This document shows positions 1-9,498 of a DNA stretch of 64,000 bases, one piece after another. The position numbers were made by a program, and so were the translations under genes. A model generated the notes under the pieces. It ran no database searches. It had not been told where the DNA came from and saw nothing but the letters and a program-made list of their open reading frames with translations. How positions within the stretch are numbered: position 1 is the first letter of the stretch; every line of letters begins with the position of its first letter. The stretch is taken from contig NZ_CADIJP010000007.1 of NCBI RefSeq assembly GCF_902859725.1, positions 1-64,000 on the forward strand, in the 5' to 3' direction. This DNA comes from Achromobacter mucicolens. GTDB lineage: Bacteria; Pseudomonadota; Gammaproteobacteria; Burkholderiales; Burkholderiaceae_B.

Positions 1-2523
1 CGGCTGCACGCCGCCCGCTGCGGGCATGGCCTGCGCCTGCGGGCCGGGCGCGGCGTCCGCGCGCGGCACCGGGATCGGCATCAACGGCGGCTGGATCGGG
101 CTGTCTTGCGGAGCCGCGGCGCCGCCCGGAGGCAGCGGCTTGACCGAGGTGTCGACGCCATCCGTCGAGCGGTTGTTGTTCAGGAAATCGGTGAGCGCGT
201 CGCCGGAAGACAGGTCCAGCGAGGCCACTGCCTGGCCGGGCGGGAATTCGGAGAAGTAGTACTCGCCGTTGTCCACCAGCAGGCCATCGGGACGGGGCGC
301 CGGCTTGGCCTGCGGCACGTCCTTGAGCACGGGCTGCATGTAGTCCAGCCAGGTGGACAGCGCCAGGCCGCTGCCGAACTCGTTGGTGCCCAGCGACTTT
401 GGCTGATCAAAGCCCATCCACACGGTGGTGGCCAGGGTCTGCGTGAAGCCCGAGAACCAGACGTCGACGGCGTCGTTCGTGGTGCCGGTCTTGCCGCCGA
501 TGTCGTTGCGTTTGAGCACCTGATGCGCACGGGCGGCGGTGCCGTTGACGGTGACGTCGCGCAGGATGTCGTCCATGACCCAGGCGGTGCGCGGGTCGAT
601 GGCGCGCGCCTGCGCATCGCCGGCCACGACGGGTTGCGCCTTCATCAGCACGTTGCCGGAGCGGTCCGTGACGTGGTCGATGAGGTAGGGCGTCACGCGA
701 TAGCCGCCGTTGGCGAACACGCTGTAGCCATTGACGACCTGCAGCGGCGTGGCGCCGCCCGCGCCCAGGGCAAGCGGCAGCACGGCCGGCCAGCGCGACT
801 TGTCGAAGCCGAACCGCGTCAGGTAGTCCTGGGCATATTGCGGGGAGATCGCCTGCAGGATGCGGATCGACACCATGTTCTTGGATCGCATGAGGCCCTG
901 GCGCAGGGTCAGCATGGGTTCGTACTTGTTGCCGTCGTTCTTGGGCTGCCAGGCCTTCGATCCCGTCTGCTCGGCCGTCAGCATGAAGGGCTGGTCGGAA
1001 ATCTGCGTGGCGGGCGTCAGGCCCCGTTCCAGCGCGGCCGCGTAAACGAACGGCTTGATGTTCGATCCGGGCTGGCGCCAGGCCTGCGTGACGCGGTTGA
1101 AGTGGCCGCGATTGAAGTCAAAGCCGCCGATCATGGCGCGGATGGCGCCATCCTGCGGCACCATCGACACCAGCGCGGCCTGCAGCGCCGGCATGTTGAT
1201 GATTTCCCAGTTGTCGCCGTTCTTGTGGATGTAGACGACGGAACCGCGGCGGATGCGCTGGGTGTCGCTGGCCTTGGGATTGAGCGCGCGGGCGACAACC
1301 GCCAGGGCCTTCTTGTCCGAGATCGTGATGATGTCGCGTCCGCTGCGGGCCACGGTGACTTCGGTGGGGCTGGCGGCCAGCACGACGGCGGCGAGCAGGT
1401 CTTCGCTGTCGGGCGACTTTTCCTGCACGCCATCCAGGACCTCGTCGAGCGCTTGCGGATCCTTTTCCACGCCGTCGGGCAGGTCGACCTGGTCTTCCGG
1501 ACCCGGATAGACGGCGCGGCGCGTGTAATCGATGATGCCGTCGCGCACGGCGCGGTAGGCGGCTTCCTGGGCCTTGGAATCGATCGTGGTGTAGACGTCG
1601 ATGCCCTGCGAGTACGTGTTTTCCTGGAAGACGCCGTACATCAGCTGGCGGGCCAGCTCGGCCGGATAGTCGCCATGCACCGCGAAGCCGCGCGCGCTGC
1701 TGCCGTCCGAGCCGCGGATCGTGAGGCGCTGCTTCAGGGCCTCTTCGGTCTGCTCCGGCGTCAGGTAGCCCAGCGTCTTCATGCGGCCCAGCACGTAATG
1801 CTGGCGGATTTCCGCGCGCGGGAAGTTGGTGATGGGGTTAAAGCGCGAGGGCGCCTTGGGAATGCCGGCCAGCATGGCGGCTTCGGCCGGCGTGACTTCC
1901 GACAGCGGCTTGCCGAAGTACGTGCGGGAGGCGGCCGCAAACCCATAGGCGCGATGACCCAGATAGATCTGGTTCATGTAGAGCTCGAGGATCTGGTCCT
2001 TGGTGAGCTCGGATTCAATCTTGAACGTCAGCAGCAGTTCATAGAACTTGCGCGAGTAGGTCTTCTCCGACGACAGATAGAAGTTGCGCGCAACCTGCAT
2101 CGTGATCGTGCTGCCGCCCTGGGACTTGGAGCCCTTGACGATGTTGGTCAGCACGGCGCGTGCAACGCCCATCCAGTCGACGCCGCCGTGGCTGTAGAAA
2201 CGGTCGTCCTCGGCCGCCAGCACGGCTTGGCGCATTACCGGGGGGATCTCGTCGAAACGCAGCACGTTGCGGTGCTCTTCGCCGTACTCGCCGATCAAGA
2301 CCTTGTCCGCGGTGTAGATGCGCAGCGGCACGCGCGGCCGGTAGTCGGTCATCGCGTGCAGGTCGGGCAGGCTGGGCCACGCCAAGGCCAGCGCGAGGCC
2401 GAGCAGGATGGCGCCGCACACGGCTGCGCCGGCGGCTGCGATGCCCGCTTTGACCAGGAGAGGTTTCCAGGGAAGGCCCGATTTGCCGCCCGGGTTGGCG
2501 GAGGATTGCTGGGGGGTGCTCAT
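1..2523 (-). CDS. mrcA: Penicillin-binding protein 1A (bifunctional transglycosylase/transpeptidase), 3' end cut by window edge
   Basis: Class A penicillin-binding protein that polymerises and cross-links peptidoglycan in the periplasm. 841 codons are visible; the C-terminus runs off the left edge. A cytoplasmic N-terminus leads into one membrane anchor (about residues 20-45). The GT51 glycosyltransferase domain follows, with EDDRFYSHGG and QGGSTITMQVARN motifs. The transpeptidase domain shows the GSNIKPF (S-x-x-K) serine motif, SKNMVS (S-x-N) and KTGTTND (K-T-G). The visible tail is rich in Pro, Ala and Gln, as is common for PBP1a. The ATG at 2521-2523 gives the anchor the expected position. 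It is transcribed away from the AraC gene upstream. Family assignment is secure; the choice of mrcA rather than another class A paralogue rests on domain order and length. Confidence 0.93.
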   Translation of the reverse strand, partial: MSTPQQSSANPGGKSGLPWKPLLVKAGIAAAGAAVCGAILLGLALALAWPSLPDLHAMTDYRPRVPLRIYTADKVLIGEYGEEHRNVLRFDEIPPVMRQAVLAAEDDRFYSHGGVDWMGVARAVLTNIVKGSKSQGGSTITMQVARNFYLSSEKTYSRKFYELLLTFKIESELTKDQILELYMNQIYLGHRAYGFAAASRTYFGKPLSEVTPAEAAMLAGIPKAPSRFNPITNFPRAEIRQHYVLGRMKTLGYLTPEQTEEALKQRLTIRGSDGSSARGFAVHGDYPAELARQLMYGVFQENTYSQGIDVYTTIDSKAQEAAYRAVRDGIIDYTRRAVYPGPEDQVDLPDGVEKDPQALDEVLDGVQEKSPDSEDLLAAVVLAASPTEVTVARSGRDIITISDKKALAVVARALNPKASDTQRIRRGSVVYIHKNGDNWEIINMPALQAALVSMVPQDGAIRAMIGGFDFNRGHFNRVTQAWRQPGSNIKPFVYAAALERGLTPATQISDQPFMLTAEQTGSKAWQPKNDGNKYEPMLTLRQGLMRSKNMVSIRILQAISPQYAQDYLTRFGFDKSRWPAVLPLALGAGGATPLQVVNGYSVFANGGYRVTPYLIDHVTDRSGNVLMKAQPVVAGDAQARAIDPRTAWVMDDILRDVTVNGTAARAHQVLKRNDIGGKTGTTNDAVDVWFSGFTQTLATTVWMGFDQPKSLGTNEFGSGLALSTWLDYMQPVLKDVPQAKPAPRPDGLLVDNGEYYFSEFPPGQAVASLDLSSGDALTDFLNNNRSTDGVDTSVKPLPPGGAAAPQDSPIQPPLMPIPVPRADAAPGPQAQAMPAAGGVQP

Positions 2524-2619
2524 TGCAGGCGATTCTAGGTCAGAACGCTATAGACCGCCCAGGGCGCAATAAGGTTTCGGTAACGAAATCTGCCCGCCCA
2601 GGATGAATTCAGCTTAGTG

Positions 2620-3435
2620 TCAGGCGCTTGCAGCGCCGGGGACGGATTGCAGGTAGCGCTGCGGCGGCGCGCCAAGCGCGCGGTGGAACATGGCCGAGAA
2701 CGCGCTGGCGCTACGGTAGCCAAGGTCCGCGGCGATCCGCGCGACGGGCTCGCCCAGCGACAGGCGGCACACGGCGTCGGCCAGGCGCACCTGCTGCACC
2801 CATTGGCGGTAGTTCAACCCCAGTTCGCTTTGAAACAATCGGATCAATGTGCGGCCGCTGGCGCCGATCTCGCTGCCCCAGTCGTCGATGCCGCGCTGCA
2901 GGCCGGGCTGGTCCAGGATGGCCGCGCAAATGGCTTGCAGGCGCCGGTCGCGCGGCCAGGGGATCTGAATCGGCACGACACGGGCCGCGGCCAGTTCGGC
3001 CAGGATCAACCCGGCGATCTGTTCGATCCGTCCCCCGAGCGGGTAGTCGATGGGCTCGGCCGTCAGCGCCAGAATCAGTTCGCGCAACAGGCCGCTGACC
3101 TCGATCACCTGGCACTGGGGCCAGTAGCCAGCGGCCGCCTCGGCCTGGATGTAGAGCGAACGCATGGAGACCGCGCCCACCATGTCCACGCCGTGCGGCA
3201 CGCCGGCCGGCACCCAGAGCGCGCGCAGCGGCGGCAGGGCCCAGAAGCCGCTGGGGGTGGTGACGCGCATCACGCCTTCGATGGCGTAGATGAGCTGCGC
3301 GCGGGGGTGCGAATGCGAGCCGGTCTGCGCGCCCGCGGGAAATTCCTTGGCCATTGCCGTCACGACGCGCGGGCGATGCTGGTAGTCCTGGGCATTGATG
3401 CTGCGCGCGGGATCGGGGGCTGGACGCACGACCAT
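2620..3435 (-). CDS. AraC-family transcriptional regulator with N-terminal cupin
   Basis: 271-residue regulator. The N-terminal half is a cupin sensor domain (SHSHPRAQLIYAIEG metal/effector-site-like motif, then WVPAGVPHGVDMV). The C-terminal third carries the two AraC helix-turn-helix motifs, ending in ARIAADLGYRSASAFSAMFHRALGAPPQRYL. It is divergent from the MFS pump at 3616, so it is probably that gene's local regulator, an arrangement common for fosmidomycin-resistance-type exporters. The ATG at 3435 is preferred because upstream codons in the frame lie in the promoter region and are not AraC-like. The effector is unknown. Confidence 0.85.
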   Translation of the reverse strand: MVVRPAPDPARSINAQDYQHRPRVVTAMAKEFPAGAQTGSHSHPRAQLIYAIEGVMRVTTPSGFWALPPLRALWVPAGVPHGVDMVGAVSMRSLYIQAEAAAGYWPQCQVIEVSGLLRELILALTAEPIDYPLGGRIEQIAGLILAELAAARVVPIQIPWPRDRRLQAICAAILDQPGLQRGIDDWGSEIGASGRTLIRLFQSELGLNYRQWVQQVRLADAVCRLSLGEPVARIAADLGYRSASAFSAMFHRALGAPPQRYLQSVPGAASA

Positions 3436-3615
3436 GGTGTCACTTCCGGCAAAAGGATGAGGGGACGCCCAAAAGCGCAGTGCGCCTATTTTGTCACTTT
3501 GGCGACGAAAATTGGCAGATCGCGCGGACGCCGGATTTCTACACTTGAGGCCTGGTTCCGGCGTCCGGCCGGCTGTCCTTCCCCCTGGCTTTCCTTCCCA
3601 CTCCTTGCGCGACCC
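3436..3615. promoter_or_regulatory. Divergent promoter region between the AraC regulator and the MFS pump
   Basis: The 180 bp hold both promoters. Near-palindromic half-sites ATTTTGTC (3488-3495) and GACGAAAAT (3504-3512) lie around an 8-base spacer; the right arm has one extra base. This is a possible operator for the divergently encoded regulator, but AraC proteins usually bind direct repeats, so the assignment is weak. Confidence 0.3.
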
Positions 3616-4851
3616 ATGAACTCCGCCCAGAATCCCGCCGCCGGCCTGGCTGCCACTCCGCCCGCGGCACCGGCCGCCTCGTCCGATCCCTCCACCGCCT
3701 TCAAGGTGTTGGGCGCCATCAGCGTGGCGCATCTGATGAACGACATGATCCAGTCGATCCTGCTCGCCATCTATCCGATGCTCAAGGATTCGTTCAGCCT
3801 GACGTTCACGCAGATCGGCCTGATCACGCTGGTCTACCAGCTTGCCGCGTCGTTGCTGCAGCCTTTCATCGGCTTGTATACCGACCGGCATCCCAAACCG
3901 TACTCGCTGCCGGTGGGCATGGGGTTCACGCTGGTGGGCCTCTTGCTGCTGTCGATGGCGCCGTCCTTCGGTTGGCTGCTGGTGGCGGCGGTGCTGGTGG
4001 GCACGGGTTCGTCGGTGTTTCACCCCGAGTCGTCGCGGGTGGCGCGCATGGCGTCGGGGGGGCGGCACGGGTTGGCGCAGTCGCTATTCCAGGTGGGCGG
4101 CAATGTGGGATCGGCGCTGGGACCGCTTCTGGCCGCGCTGGTCATCATTCCGCACGGACAGGGCAGCGTGGCGTGGTTTTCGGTGGCGGCGCTGTTCGGC
4201 ATCGGGGTGCTGATGTGGATCGGCCGCTGGTACAGCGCCAACCGCGTGCTGCTCAAGCCGCGCGCGCGGCGCGAGGGCGCGGACAATGGGCTCACGCGCA
4301 ATCAGGTGATGGGCGCGTTGGCCGTGCTGGGCGTGCTGGTGTTCTCGAAGTACTTCTATCTGGCCAGCCTGAACAGCTACTTCACCTTCTACCTGATCGA
4401 CAAATTCGCGCTGTCGGTGCGCGAGGCGCAGCTGTATCTCTTCCTGTTCCTGGCCGCCGTGGCGGTGGGCACCGTCGTGGGCGGACCGGTCGGCGACCGC
4501 ATCGGCCGCAAGATCGTGATCTGGGTGTCGATCCTGGGCGTGGCGCCTTTCACGCTGATGCTGCCGCACGCGAACCTGTTCTGGACGGGCGTGCTGGTGG
4601 TCATCATCGGCGTGGTGCTGGCCTCGGCGTTCTCGGCGATCGTGGTCTATGCCCAGGAACTGGTGCCGGGCAAGGTGGGGATGATCGCGGGGCTGTTCTT
4701 CGGCTTTGCGTTCGGCATGGGCGGCCTAGGCGCGGCGGTGCTGGGCAGGCTGGCCGACGCCACCAGCATTGGCCATGTCTATCAGCTATGCGCCTACCTG
4801 CCGCTGCTGGGCGTCGTGGCCATCCTGTTGCCAAAGATGCGGCGCGTGTAG
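3616..4851 (+). CDS. fsr: MFS transporter, fosmidomycin resistance protein (Fsr) type
   Basis: 411-residue inner-membrane drug exporter of the major facilitator superfamily. Twelve hydrophobic segments can be followed. Family-typical motifs are AHLMNDMIQSILLAIYPMLK in the first helix, FIGLYTDRHPKP as the loop 2-3 signature, GSSVFHPESSRVARMASGGRHGLAQSLFQVGGNVGSALGP, and GDRIGRK in loop 8-9. These match the Fsr subgroup, whose members expel fosmidomycin and related compounds by proton antiport. The N-terminal 30 residues are a low-complexity Ala/Pro stretch. The actual substrate here is inferred. Expression is probably controlled by the divergent AraC gene. Confidence 0.88.
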   Translation: MNSAQNPAAGLAATPPAAPAASSDPSTAFKVLGAISVAHLMNDMIQSILLAIYPMLKDSFSLTFTQIGLITLVYQLAASLLQPFIGLYTDRHPKPYSLPVGMGFTLVGLLLLSMAPSFGWLLVAAVLVGTGSSVFHPESSRVARMASGGRHGLAQSLFQVGGNVGSALGPLLAALVIIPHGQGSVAWFSVAALFGIGVLMWIGRWYSANRVLLKPRARREGADNGLTRNQVMGALAVLGVLVFSKYFYLASLNSYFTFYLIDKFALSVREAQLYLFLFLAAVAVGTVVGGPVGDRIGRKIVIWVSILGVAPFTLMLPHANLFWTGVLVVIIGVVLASAFSAIVVYAQELVPGKVGMIAGLFFGFAFGMGGLGAAVLGRLADATSIGHVYQLCAYLPLLGVVAILLPKMRRV

Positions 4852-5248
4852 GGGCGTCCGCCAGGATCGCAAGAATGCCGGCGCCAAACGTACGCGCCAC
4901 GCCCGTCGGGCGTGGTCGCGGCGCTTATGGCTGGGCCGTCGACGGACGGAACTTTACGGATATTTGCGCAAGTTAACTGTCAATTACTGCAAAGGGAACG
5001 TCACGGCGCGGGCGCCTTGGCGTATTCTGTCGTCGCAGGCCGTGCGATCGTCTTGGCGCGGGCGGTAAAGGTTCTGAACGTTCAGGCGCGCGTTGCCCAT
5101 GTGGGCAAACGCGCAGCACGTCGTTTTGCCGTTCTGGTAACAAAAAGCATCAAAAATGCTGACGTGTAACGCGTTATCGAGTGCGAACCCAGTGCAACTG
5201 CAATTCCCAACGGCGGGGCAGGCCCAGAAGGCCTGAGCCGGAACAACC
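4852..5248. other. 397-bp intergenic stretch; no convincing gene
   Basis: No reading frame here has a plausible start and codon usage. A near-perfect stem (CCACGCCCG 4897-4905, CGGGCGTGG 4907-4915, one-base loop) lies shortly after the MFS stop and could be an end-of-transcript structure, though no T-run follows. A small AT-rich hairpin (AGCAT 5146-5150, ATGCT 5156-5160) sits in what is probably the leader of the diguanylate cyclase gene. Nothing else was recognised. Confidence 0.5.
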
Positions 5249-6481
5249 ATGACGACTAGCTTGTTTTTCCTGATGTGGGGGCTCGCCACGGCGCTGGCGT
5301 TGCCGCTGCTGCTGCCGTTTCATGGCCGCGGCGTCGAAGGCGTGCCCGCTTTCATGGCGGCCAATGCGCTGGCCGTGCTGTCGATGCTGGCCTACGCGTG
5401 CGCCGACATGATGCCGCCCGCGGCCTATGTGATGGTGTCCAACGCGGCCTGGGCCGTGTCCGCCGCGCTGGTGTACATCGGCGTGCGCCAGTTCTTCGGC
5501 TTGCATCCGCATATCCTGCGCACGACCGTGTTGTGCTCGCTGTGCACGTTCGGCTTTGCGCTGCTGCTGTATCGCAACGACAGCCTGCTGTCGCGGATGA
5601 TGCTGTATTCCGGCTACACCTGCGTGCTGATGGCGGCAACGGGCTGGGTCATTTTCCAGCAGCGGCGGCGCATCCAGACCAAAGGCGTCGTTCTCTATCT
5701 GCTGCTGGCCTTCTTCGGGCTGGTGGGACTGCACGCGCTGCGCGTGTATGTCTACGGCGCGGGTGTGGAAGTGCCGGTATCCCTGTTGCAGCCGTCGGCG
5801 TGGGGCCTGTTCTTCATCGTGTGCGGCTCCGTCACGGTGCCCGGCCTGTTTCTGGCGCTGCTCTTCATGATCCAGTCCAGCCAGGCGGAAAAGATGCAGG
5901 CCGCGCTGACGTTCGACAGCCTGACGCAGGCCTACTCGCGGCGCAGCATCCTGGACGAGCTGGAACGAGAGCTGCAACGCTGCGAGCGCACCGGCGGGAA
6001 GCTGGCGGTGCTGGTGCTGGACATCGATCATTTCAAATCCATCAACGACCGCTATGGGCACGCGGGCGGCGACACCGCGCTACGGCACTTCGCGCGCGTG
6101 GTGCAGAACGCGGTCCGGTCGAGCGACCGCTTCGGACGCATGGGCGGCGAGGAATTCGTGCTGCTGATGTACGACTGTGATCCGGCGAACGCGCTGGTGC
6201 AGGCGCAGCGCGTCTGCGACGCCTTGCGCGACATGCCGCTTTACCTGCAGGGGCTGGAAGTGCGGATGACCACGAGCGGGGGGCTGGCGTCCTATCAGCC
6301 CGGCGATAGCGCCGACGTGATCCTGGCGCGGGCCGACGTGGCGCTGTATCGGGCCAAGGAACAGGGGCGCGACCGGGTGGAAATGGCCTGGAGCGGCCGG
6401 GGGATGGTGCGGGCAGGCGGCGGCCACCCGGCCGCCGCCACGAATGCCCTGGAGGCCGAAGCCGCGGGCACTACGGCTTGA
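5249..6481 (+). CDS. Membrane-bound diguanylate cyclase (GGDEF)
   Basis: 410-residue inner-membrane protein that makes cyclic di-GMP from two GTP. The first ~215 residues contain about six to seven transmembrane helices and no recognisable extracellular domain. The GGDEF domain follows, with DIDHFKSINDRYGHAGGD (metal- and substrate-binding region) and the active-site signature GGEEF at residues 299-303. A product-inhibition I-site RSSD is at residues 290-293, in the canonical position, so the enzyme is probably active and feedback-inhibited. The C-terminus has a disordered Gly/Ala-rich tail. The 3' end overlaps the convergent S9 peptidase gene by 11 bp. The sensory input is unknown. Confidence 0.92.
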   Translation: MTTSLFFLMWGLATALALPLLLPFHGRGVEGVPAFMAANALAVLSMLAYACADMMPPAAYVMVSNAAWAVSAALVYIGVRQFFGLHPHILRTTVLCSLCTFGFALLLYRNDSLLSRMMLYSGYTCVLMAATGWVIFQQRRRIQTKGVVLYLLLAFFGLVGLHALRVYVYGAGVEVPVSLLQPSAWGLFFIVCGSVTVPGLFLALLFMIQSSQAEKMQAALTFDSLTQAYSRRSILDELERELQRCERTGGKLAVLVLDIDHFKSINDRYGHAGGDTALRHFARVVQNAVRSSDRFGRMGGEEFVLLMYDCDPANALVQAQRVCDALRDMPLYLQGLEVRMTTSGGLASYQPGDSADVILARADVALYRAKEQGRDRVEMAWSGRGMVRAGGGHPAAATNALEAEAAGTTA

Positions 6482-8387
6482 GGTGTTCCGTCAGGAACTT
6501 CTCCATGGCCTCGTAGAACTCGAACTTGTTCTCGTCGTTGTGAAAGCCGTGGCCTTCGTTGTCCTTGACCATGTATTCCACATCGACGCCGCGAGCCTTG
6601 AGCGCCGATACCATCTGATCGCTCTCGTCCTTGTTCACGCGCGGATCCTTGGCGCCCTGCGCCACGAATAGCGGCGTGCGGATCTTGTCCGCATGCAGCG
6701 CCGGCGACGTGGCGGTCAGGCGGTCGCGGTCCCGCACCGGGTCGCCCACCATGTCCTGCATCTTGTCCAGCATCGGCTTCCAGTAGGGCGGAATCGACTT
6801 CATGAACGTAAAGAGGTTGGACACGCCCACGTAGTCCACCGCCGCGGCGTACAGGTCCGGCGTGAAGGCCACGCCGGCCAGCGTGGCGTAGCCGCCGTAG
6901 CTGGCGCCATAGATGCCGATGCGCTTCGGATCGGCGATGCCTTGCTCGACCAGCCATTCGACGCCATCGGTGATGTCGTCCTGCATCTTCAGGCCCCATT
7001 GTCCGAAGCCCGCTTCCCAGAAGTCGCGACCGTAGCCGGTGGATCCGCGGAAGTTCATCTGCAGGACGCAGAATCCGCGGTTGGCCAGGAATTGCACTTC
7101 TGGGTTGTAGCCCCAGCCGTCGCGGGCCCAGGGGCCGCCGTGCGGGTTGACGACGCAAGCCAGGTTCTTGGGCGCGCGGCCCGCGGGCAGCGTCAGGTAG
7201 CCGTGAATGGTGCGGCCGTCGCGGCTTTGGTAGCTGATGGGCTGCACCCGCGACATATCGGCCTCGGGGATCGCCGGATTCAGGTCCGCCAGCTTGGTCA
7301 GCGTGCCGGCCACCGCGTCATAGATGTAGCGCGAGCCGGGCGTGCGGTCGTTGTAGGCGGCGACGATGAACTTGTTTTCGTCGCGGTTGCCGCCCTGCAG
7401 GACGACGTCGTAGCCTGGCAGGCGCTCGGCAAGGGTCTTGTAAAGCGCTTCGGTTTCGGCGTCGAAGAACTTGTACTGCGGTTTGTCGGTCTGGTAGGAC
7501 GCGACGGTCAGCACGCGGCGCTTGCGCGAGAATGCCGCGCCGTCCAGGTCGACCGCGTCGGGCGTGAAGATGACGTCTTCAACGTCCGGCGTGGCCGGGT
7601 CGATGACGACCAGCGAAAGCTTGTCGCGGCCGCGGTTGCTGAGCGCGTAGAACTTCTTGTCGTCGAATGTGAAGAACGCGGGGCTGACGCTGGTGCGGTA
7701 GTCGGTGCTGATGAGGGGGCGGAAGTCGGAGGCTTCGTCGTCGCGGTAGAGCAGGGTGGTGTTCAGCCCGTCGCTGGCGACGGCGGCGCGCACCTTGCCG
7801 GCGTGGTCGGTCTGCCAGCCGACGATGTTGCCCGGGTTCTGCGCCACCAGCACGGCCGCGCCGGTGTGGACGTTGACGCGGTAGACGTCGAAGACTTCGG
7901 GGTCGCGCTGGTTGTGACTGATCAGCACATGGTCGGGATCGTCTTCCAGGTCGTCTTCGATGCCCGCGCGCACGCCCTCGTAGGGCGTCAGGTCGGTGAT
8001 CGTGCCGGTCTTGGCATTGGCGGCCAGGACATGGAAGTTCTCGTCACCGCCAAAATCCTTCTGGTAGAGCACCACGTCCGCGCCCTTCCAGAAGTAGGCG
8101 CTGATGTCGCGAGCGGTCTCGCGGGTCAGTTGGCGGGGCTCGCCGACGAGCTCGCTGCCTTGCAGGGGCTGCACATAGATGTTCATGCGGGCCGGATTGC
8201 CGTCCACGCTGGTCGGCTGCATGAACGAGAGCGTCTGGCCGTCGTCCGAGAGCCGGAAAAAGCCGCGATCCGGGTTGCGGAAGAAATCTTTCAGGGGATA
8301 GGCGCGAGGAGGCGGCTGCGTGGCGCAGGCACCCAATGAGGCGCCGACAATGCCGGCCGCCAGGACGGTGCGCAGGAATGAGAACAA
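6471..8387 (-). CDS. S9 family (prolyl oligopeptidase/acylaminoacyl-peptidase-like) peptidase, lipoprotein
   Basis: 638-residue serine peptidase. The N-terminus is a lipoprotein signal peptide ending in the lipobox LGAC, so the enzyme is probably lipid-anchored in the periplasm. A long beta-propeller-like region is followed by an alpha/beta-hydrolase domain. The catalytic triad is readable as Ser496 (GASYGG), Asp581 (GAKDPRV) and His613 (NEGHGF), with spacing normal for S9. The TTG start at 8385-8387 is chosen because a GGAGG ribosome site lies six bases upstream and it gives a clean signal peptide. Frame continues to another TTG at 8420 with no such support. Convergent with the diguanylate cyclase gene. 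Likely cleaves short peptides. Confidence 0.88.
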   Translation of the reverse strand: MFSFLRTVLAAGIVGASLGACATQPPPRAYPLKDFFRNPDRGFFRLSDDGQTLSFMQPTSVDGNPARMNIYVQPLQGSELVGEPRQLTRETARDISAYFWKGADVVLYQKDFGGDENFHVLAANAKTGTITDLTPYEGVRAGIEDDLEDDPDHVLISHNQRDPEVFDVYRVNVHTGAAVLVAQNPGNIVGWQTDHAGKVRAAVASDGLNTTLLYRDDEASDFRPLISTDYRTSVSPAFFTFDDKKFYALSNRGRDKLSLVVIDPATPDVEDVIFTPDAVDLDGAAFSRKRRVLTVASYQTDKPQYKFFDAETEALYKTLAERLPGYDVVLQGGNRDENKFIVAAYNDRTPGSRYIYDAVAGTLTKLADLNPAIPEADMSRVQPISYQSRDGRTIHGYLTLPAGRAPKNLACVVNPHGGPWARDGWGYNPEVQFLANRGFCVLQMNFRGSTGYGRDFWEAGFGQWGLKMQDDITDGVEWLVEQGIADPKRIGIYGASYGGYATLAGVAFTPDLYAAAVDYVGVSNLFTFMKSIPPYWKPMLDKMQDMVGDPVRDRDRLTATSPALHADKIRTPLFVAQGAKDPRVNKDESDQMVSALKARGVDVEYMVKDNEGHGFHNDENKFEFYEAMEKFLTEHLKP

Positions 8388-8525
8388 GGGAAACCTCCGT
8401 GATGTCGATCCGCGTTGCAATGGCCGGTCGATAATGCCATAGCCGCGCGAGGGGTGTCGAACCGGCCCTACTTATGCCGCCAGTCGGTTTGCGGGATAAT
8501 CGCGGCAATTCTTCTGGAGATTTAC

Positions 8526-8981
8526 ATGTACAGGAATCTGGTCGCGGCCTCGGCGCTGGCCCTGGGGCTGGCCGGCTGCTCGCTCGGCATTTCGCCGGAC
8601 AGCGCGTCGCCGCACAGTGAATTCAAGGCGCCGGTGGCGTTCAAGGACGCCTACGATGCGGTCATCCGCCAGTCCAACGCCTGCCTGCGTAGCACCGACA
8701 ACGCCTACCGTGTCGTGTCCGACCTGAACGAAAGCGCGCAAACCGGTGTGGTGCGCGTGCTGGCGCCGTACTCCGATCGCGAAATGTCGCGCGTGGACCT
8801 GAAGTCGCTGGGCCCGAAGTCCACGGACGTGCGCATCGTGATGTGGGGCAAGGGCACGTGGGACGCCGCCGCGATGCGCGCCATGCAGGATTCCGTCTAC
8901 TACGGGCTGGTGTCGTGCAGCACGTACATGCCGCTGGATCCGCGTCCGCCCGTCAAGCCGTCGCGCGACCTGCCCAGGTAG
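8526..8981 (+). CDS. Small conserved lipoprotein of unknown function
   Basis: 151 residues with a classic lipoprotein signal peptide (MYRNLVAASALALGLAGCS; lipobox LAGC). The mature protein has no domain I can name. It contains three further cysteines: one in SNACLRS, and one in VSCSTYM close to the C-terminus besides the lipidated one. The C-terminus is proline-rich. I believe similar BPTD_2524-type lipoproteins occur throughout Bordetella and Achromobacter, but that is from memory. A GGAG ribosome site precedes the ATG. It is divergent from the S9 peptidase gene. Confidence 0.75.
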   Translation: MYRNLVAASALALGLAGCSLGISPDSASPHSEFKAPVAFKDAYDAVIRQSNACLRSTDNAYRVVSDLNESAQTGVVRVLAPYSDREMSRVDLKSLGPKSTDVRIVMWGKGTWDAAAMRAMQDSVYYGLVSCSTYMPLDPRPPVKPSRDLPR

Positions 8982-9000
8982 GACAGGCAGCCCGGTAAGG

Positions 9001-9423
9001 TCAGTCGCCGCCCGGACGGCGGCGGATGATCTTGAAGGTGGCGGTGGCGCGCGCGACAAGTTCGCCGTCAGCGCGGCGGATGTCGCCCTCGCAGAAGGCG
9101 ATGGAGGCGCCGCGGCGCAGGCAGCGCGCCTCGATGACCAGATCGCCAGTGCCGGGCGACAGGAACGTGGTGTTCATGTCGATGGTGGCCATGCCTTCGG
9201 TGGCGTCAGCCGAGCCGCGGGCGGCGGCGCTCAGGGTGAAGTCCAGCACGCTCATCAGCGTGCCGCCGTGCACATCGCCGCGGCTGTTGGTCAAGTCTTC
9301 GCGCCACGGCAGCGTCGTGCGGGCGTAAGCGGGCGCGATGCTTTCCGGCACCAGGCCGATGAAACTCATGAAAGGAATGGTCAGGCCGAAGTAGTCGGTG
9401 TTGGCGCGGGCGGGTGCAGTCAT
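9001..9423 (-). CDS. PaaI-type hotdog-fold thioesterase
   Basis: 140-residue acyl-CoA thioesterase of the PaaI/YbgC hotdog class. The family motif [20 protein letters not shown] (the HGG loop and hotdog helix) is clear, followed by [22 protein letters not shown]. The reading frame extends to an ATG at 9468. I prefer the ATG at 9423 because it gives the usual family length and leaves a 75-bp divergent promoter region containing a striking AT-rich patch (about 9466-9480). Substrate unknown; such enzymes hydrolyse aromatic or medium-chain acyl-CoA. Confidence 0.82.
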   Translation of the reverse strand: MTAPARANTDYFGLTIPFMSFIGLVPESIAPAYARTTLPWREDLTNSRGDVHGGTLMSVLDFTLSAAARGSADATEGMATIDMNTTFLSPGTGDLVIEARCLRRGASIAFCEGDIRRADGELVARATATFKIIRRRPGGD

Positions 9424-9498
9424 GGATCCGTCGGGGGCAAGAAGGGATAGCGAATTGTCGCCGGTCATAATATATGTTTTTGCCACGGGATTGAGGCC

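Noticed and set aside
106-2538. 810-codon open frame on the plus strand opposite the PBP1A gene
   Set aside because: Its composition (Arg, Gly, Val repeats, no domain) is that of an antisense shadow; the minus strand has all PBP motifs.
4912-5169. Possible 85-residue gene in the gap before the diguanylate cyclase
   Set aside because: No ribosome site, no recognisable sequence, and atypical composition; treated as non-coding.
9424-9498. LexA/SOS box for dinB
   Set aside because: No CTGT-N8-ACAG type sequence found; only an AT-rich promoter-like patch.
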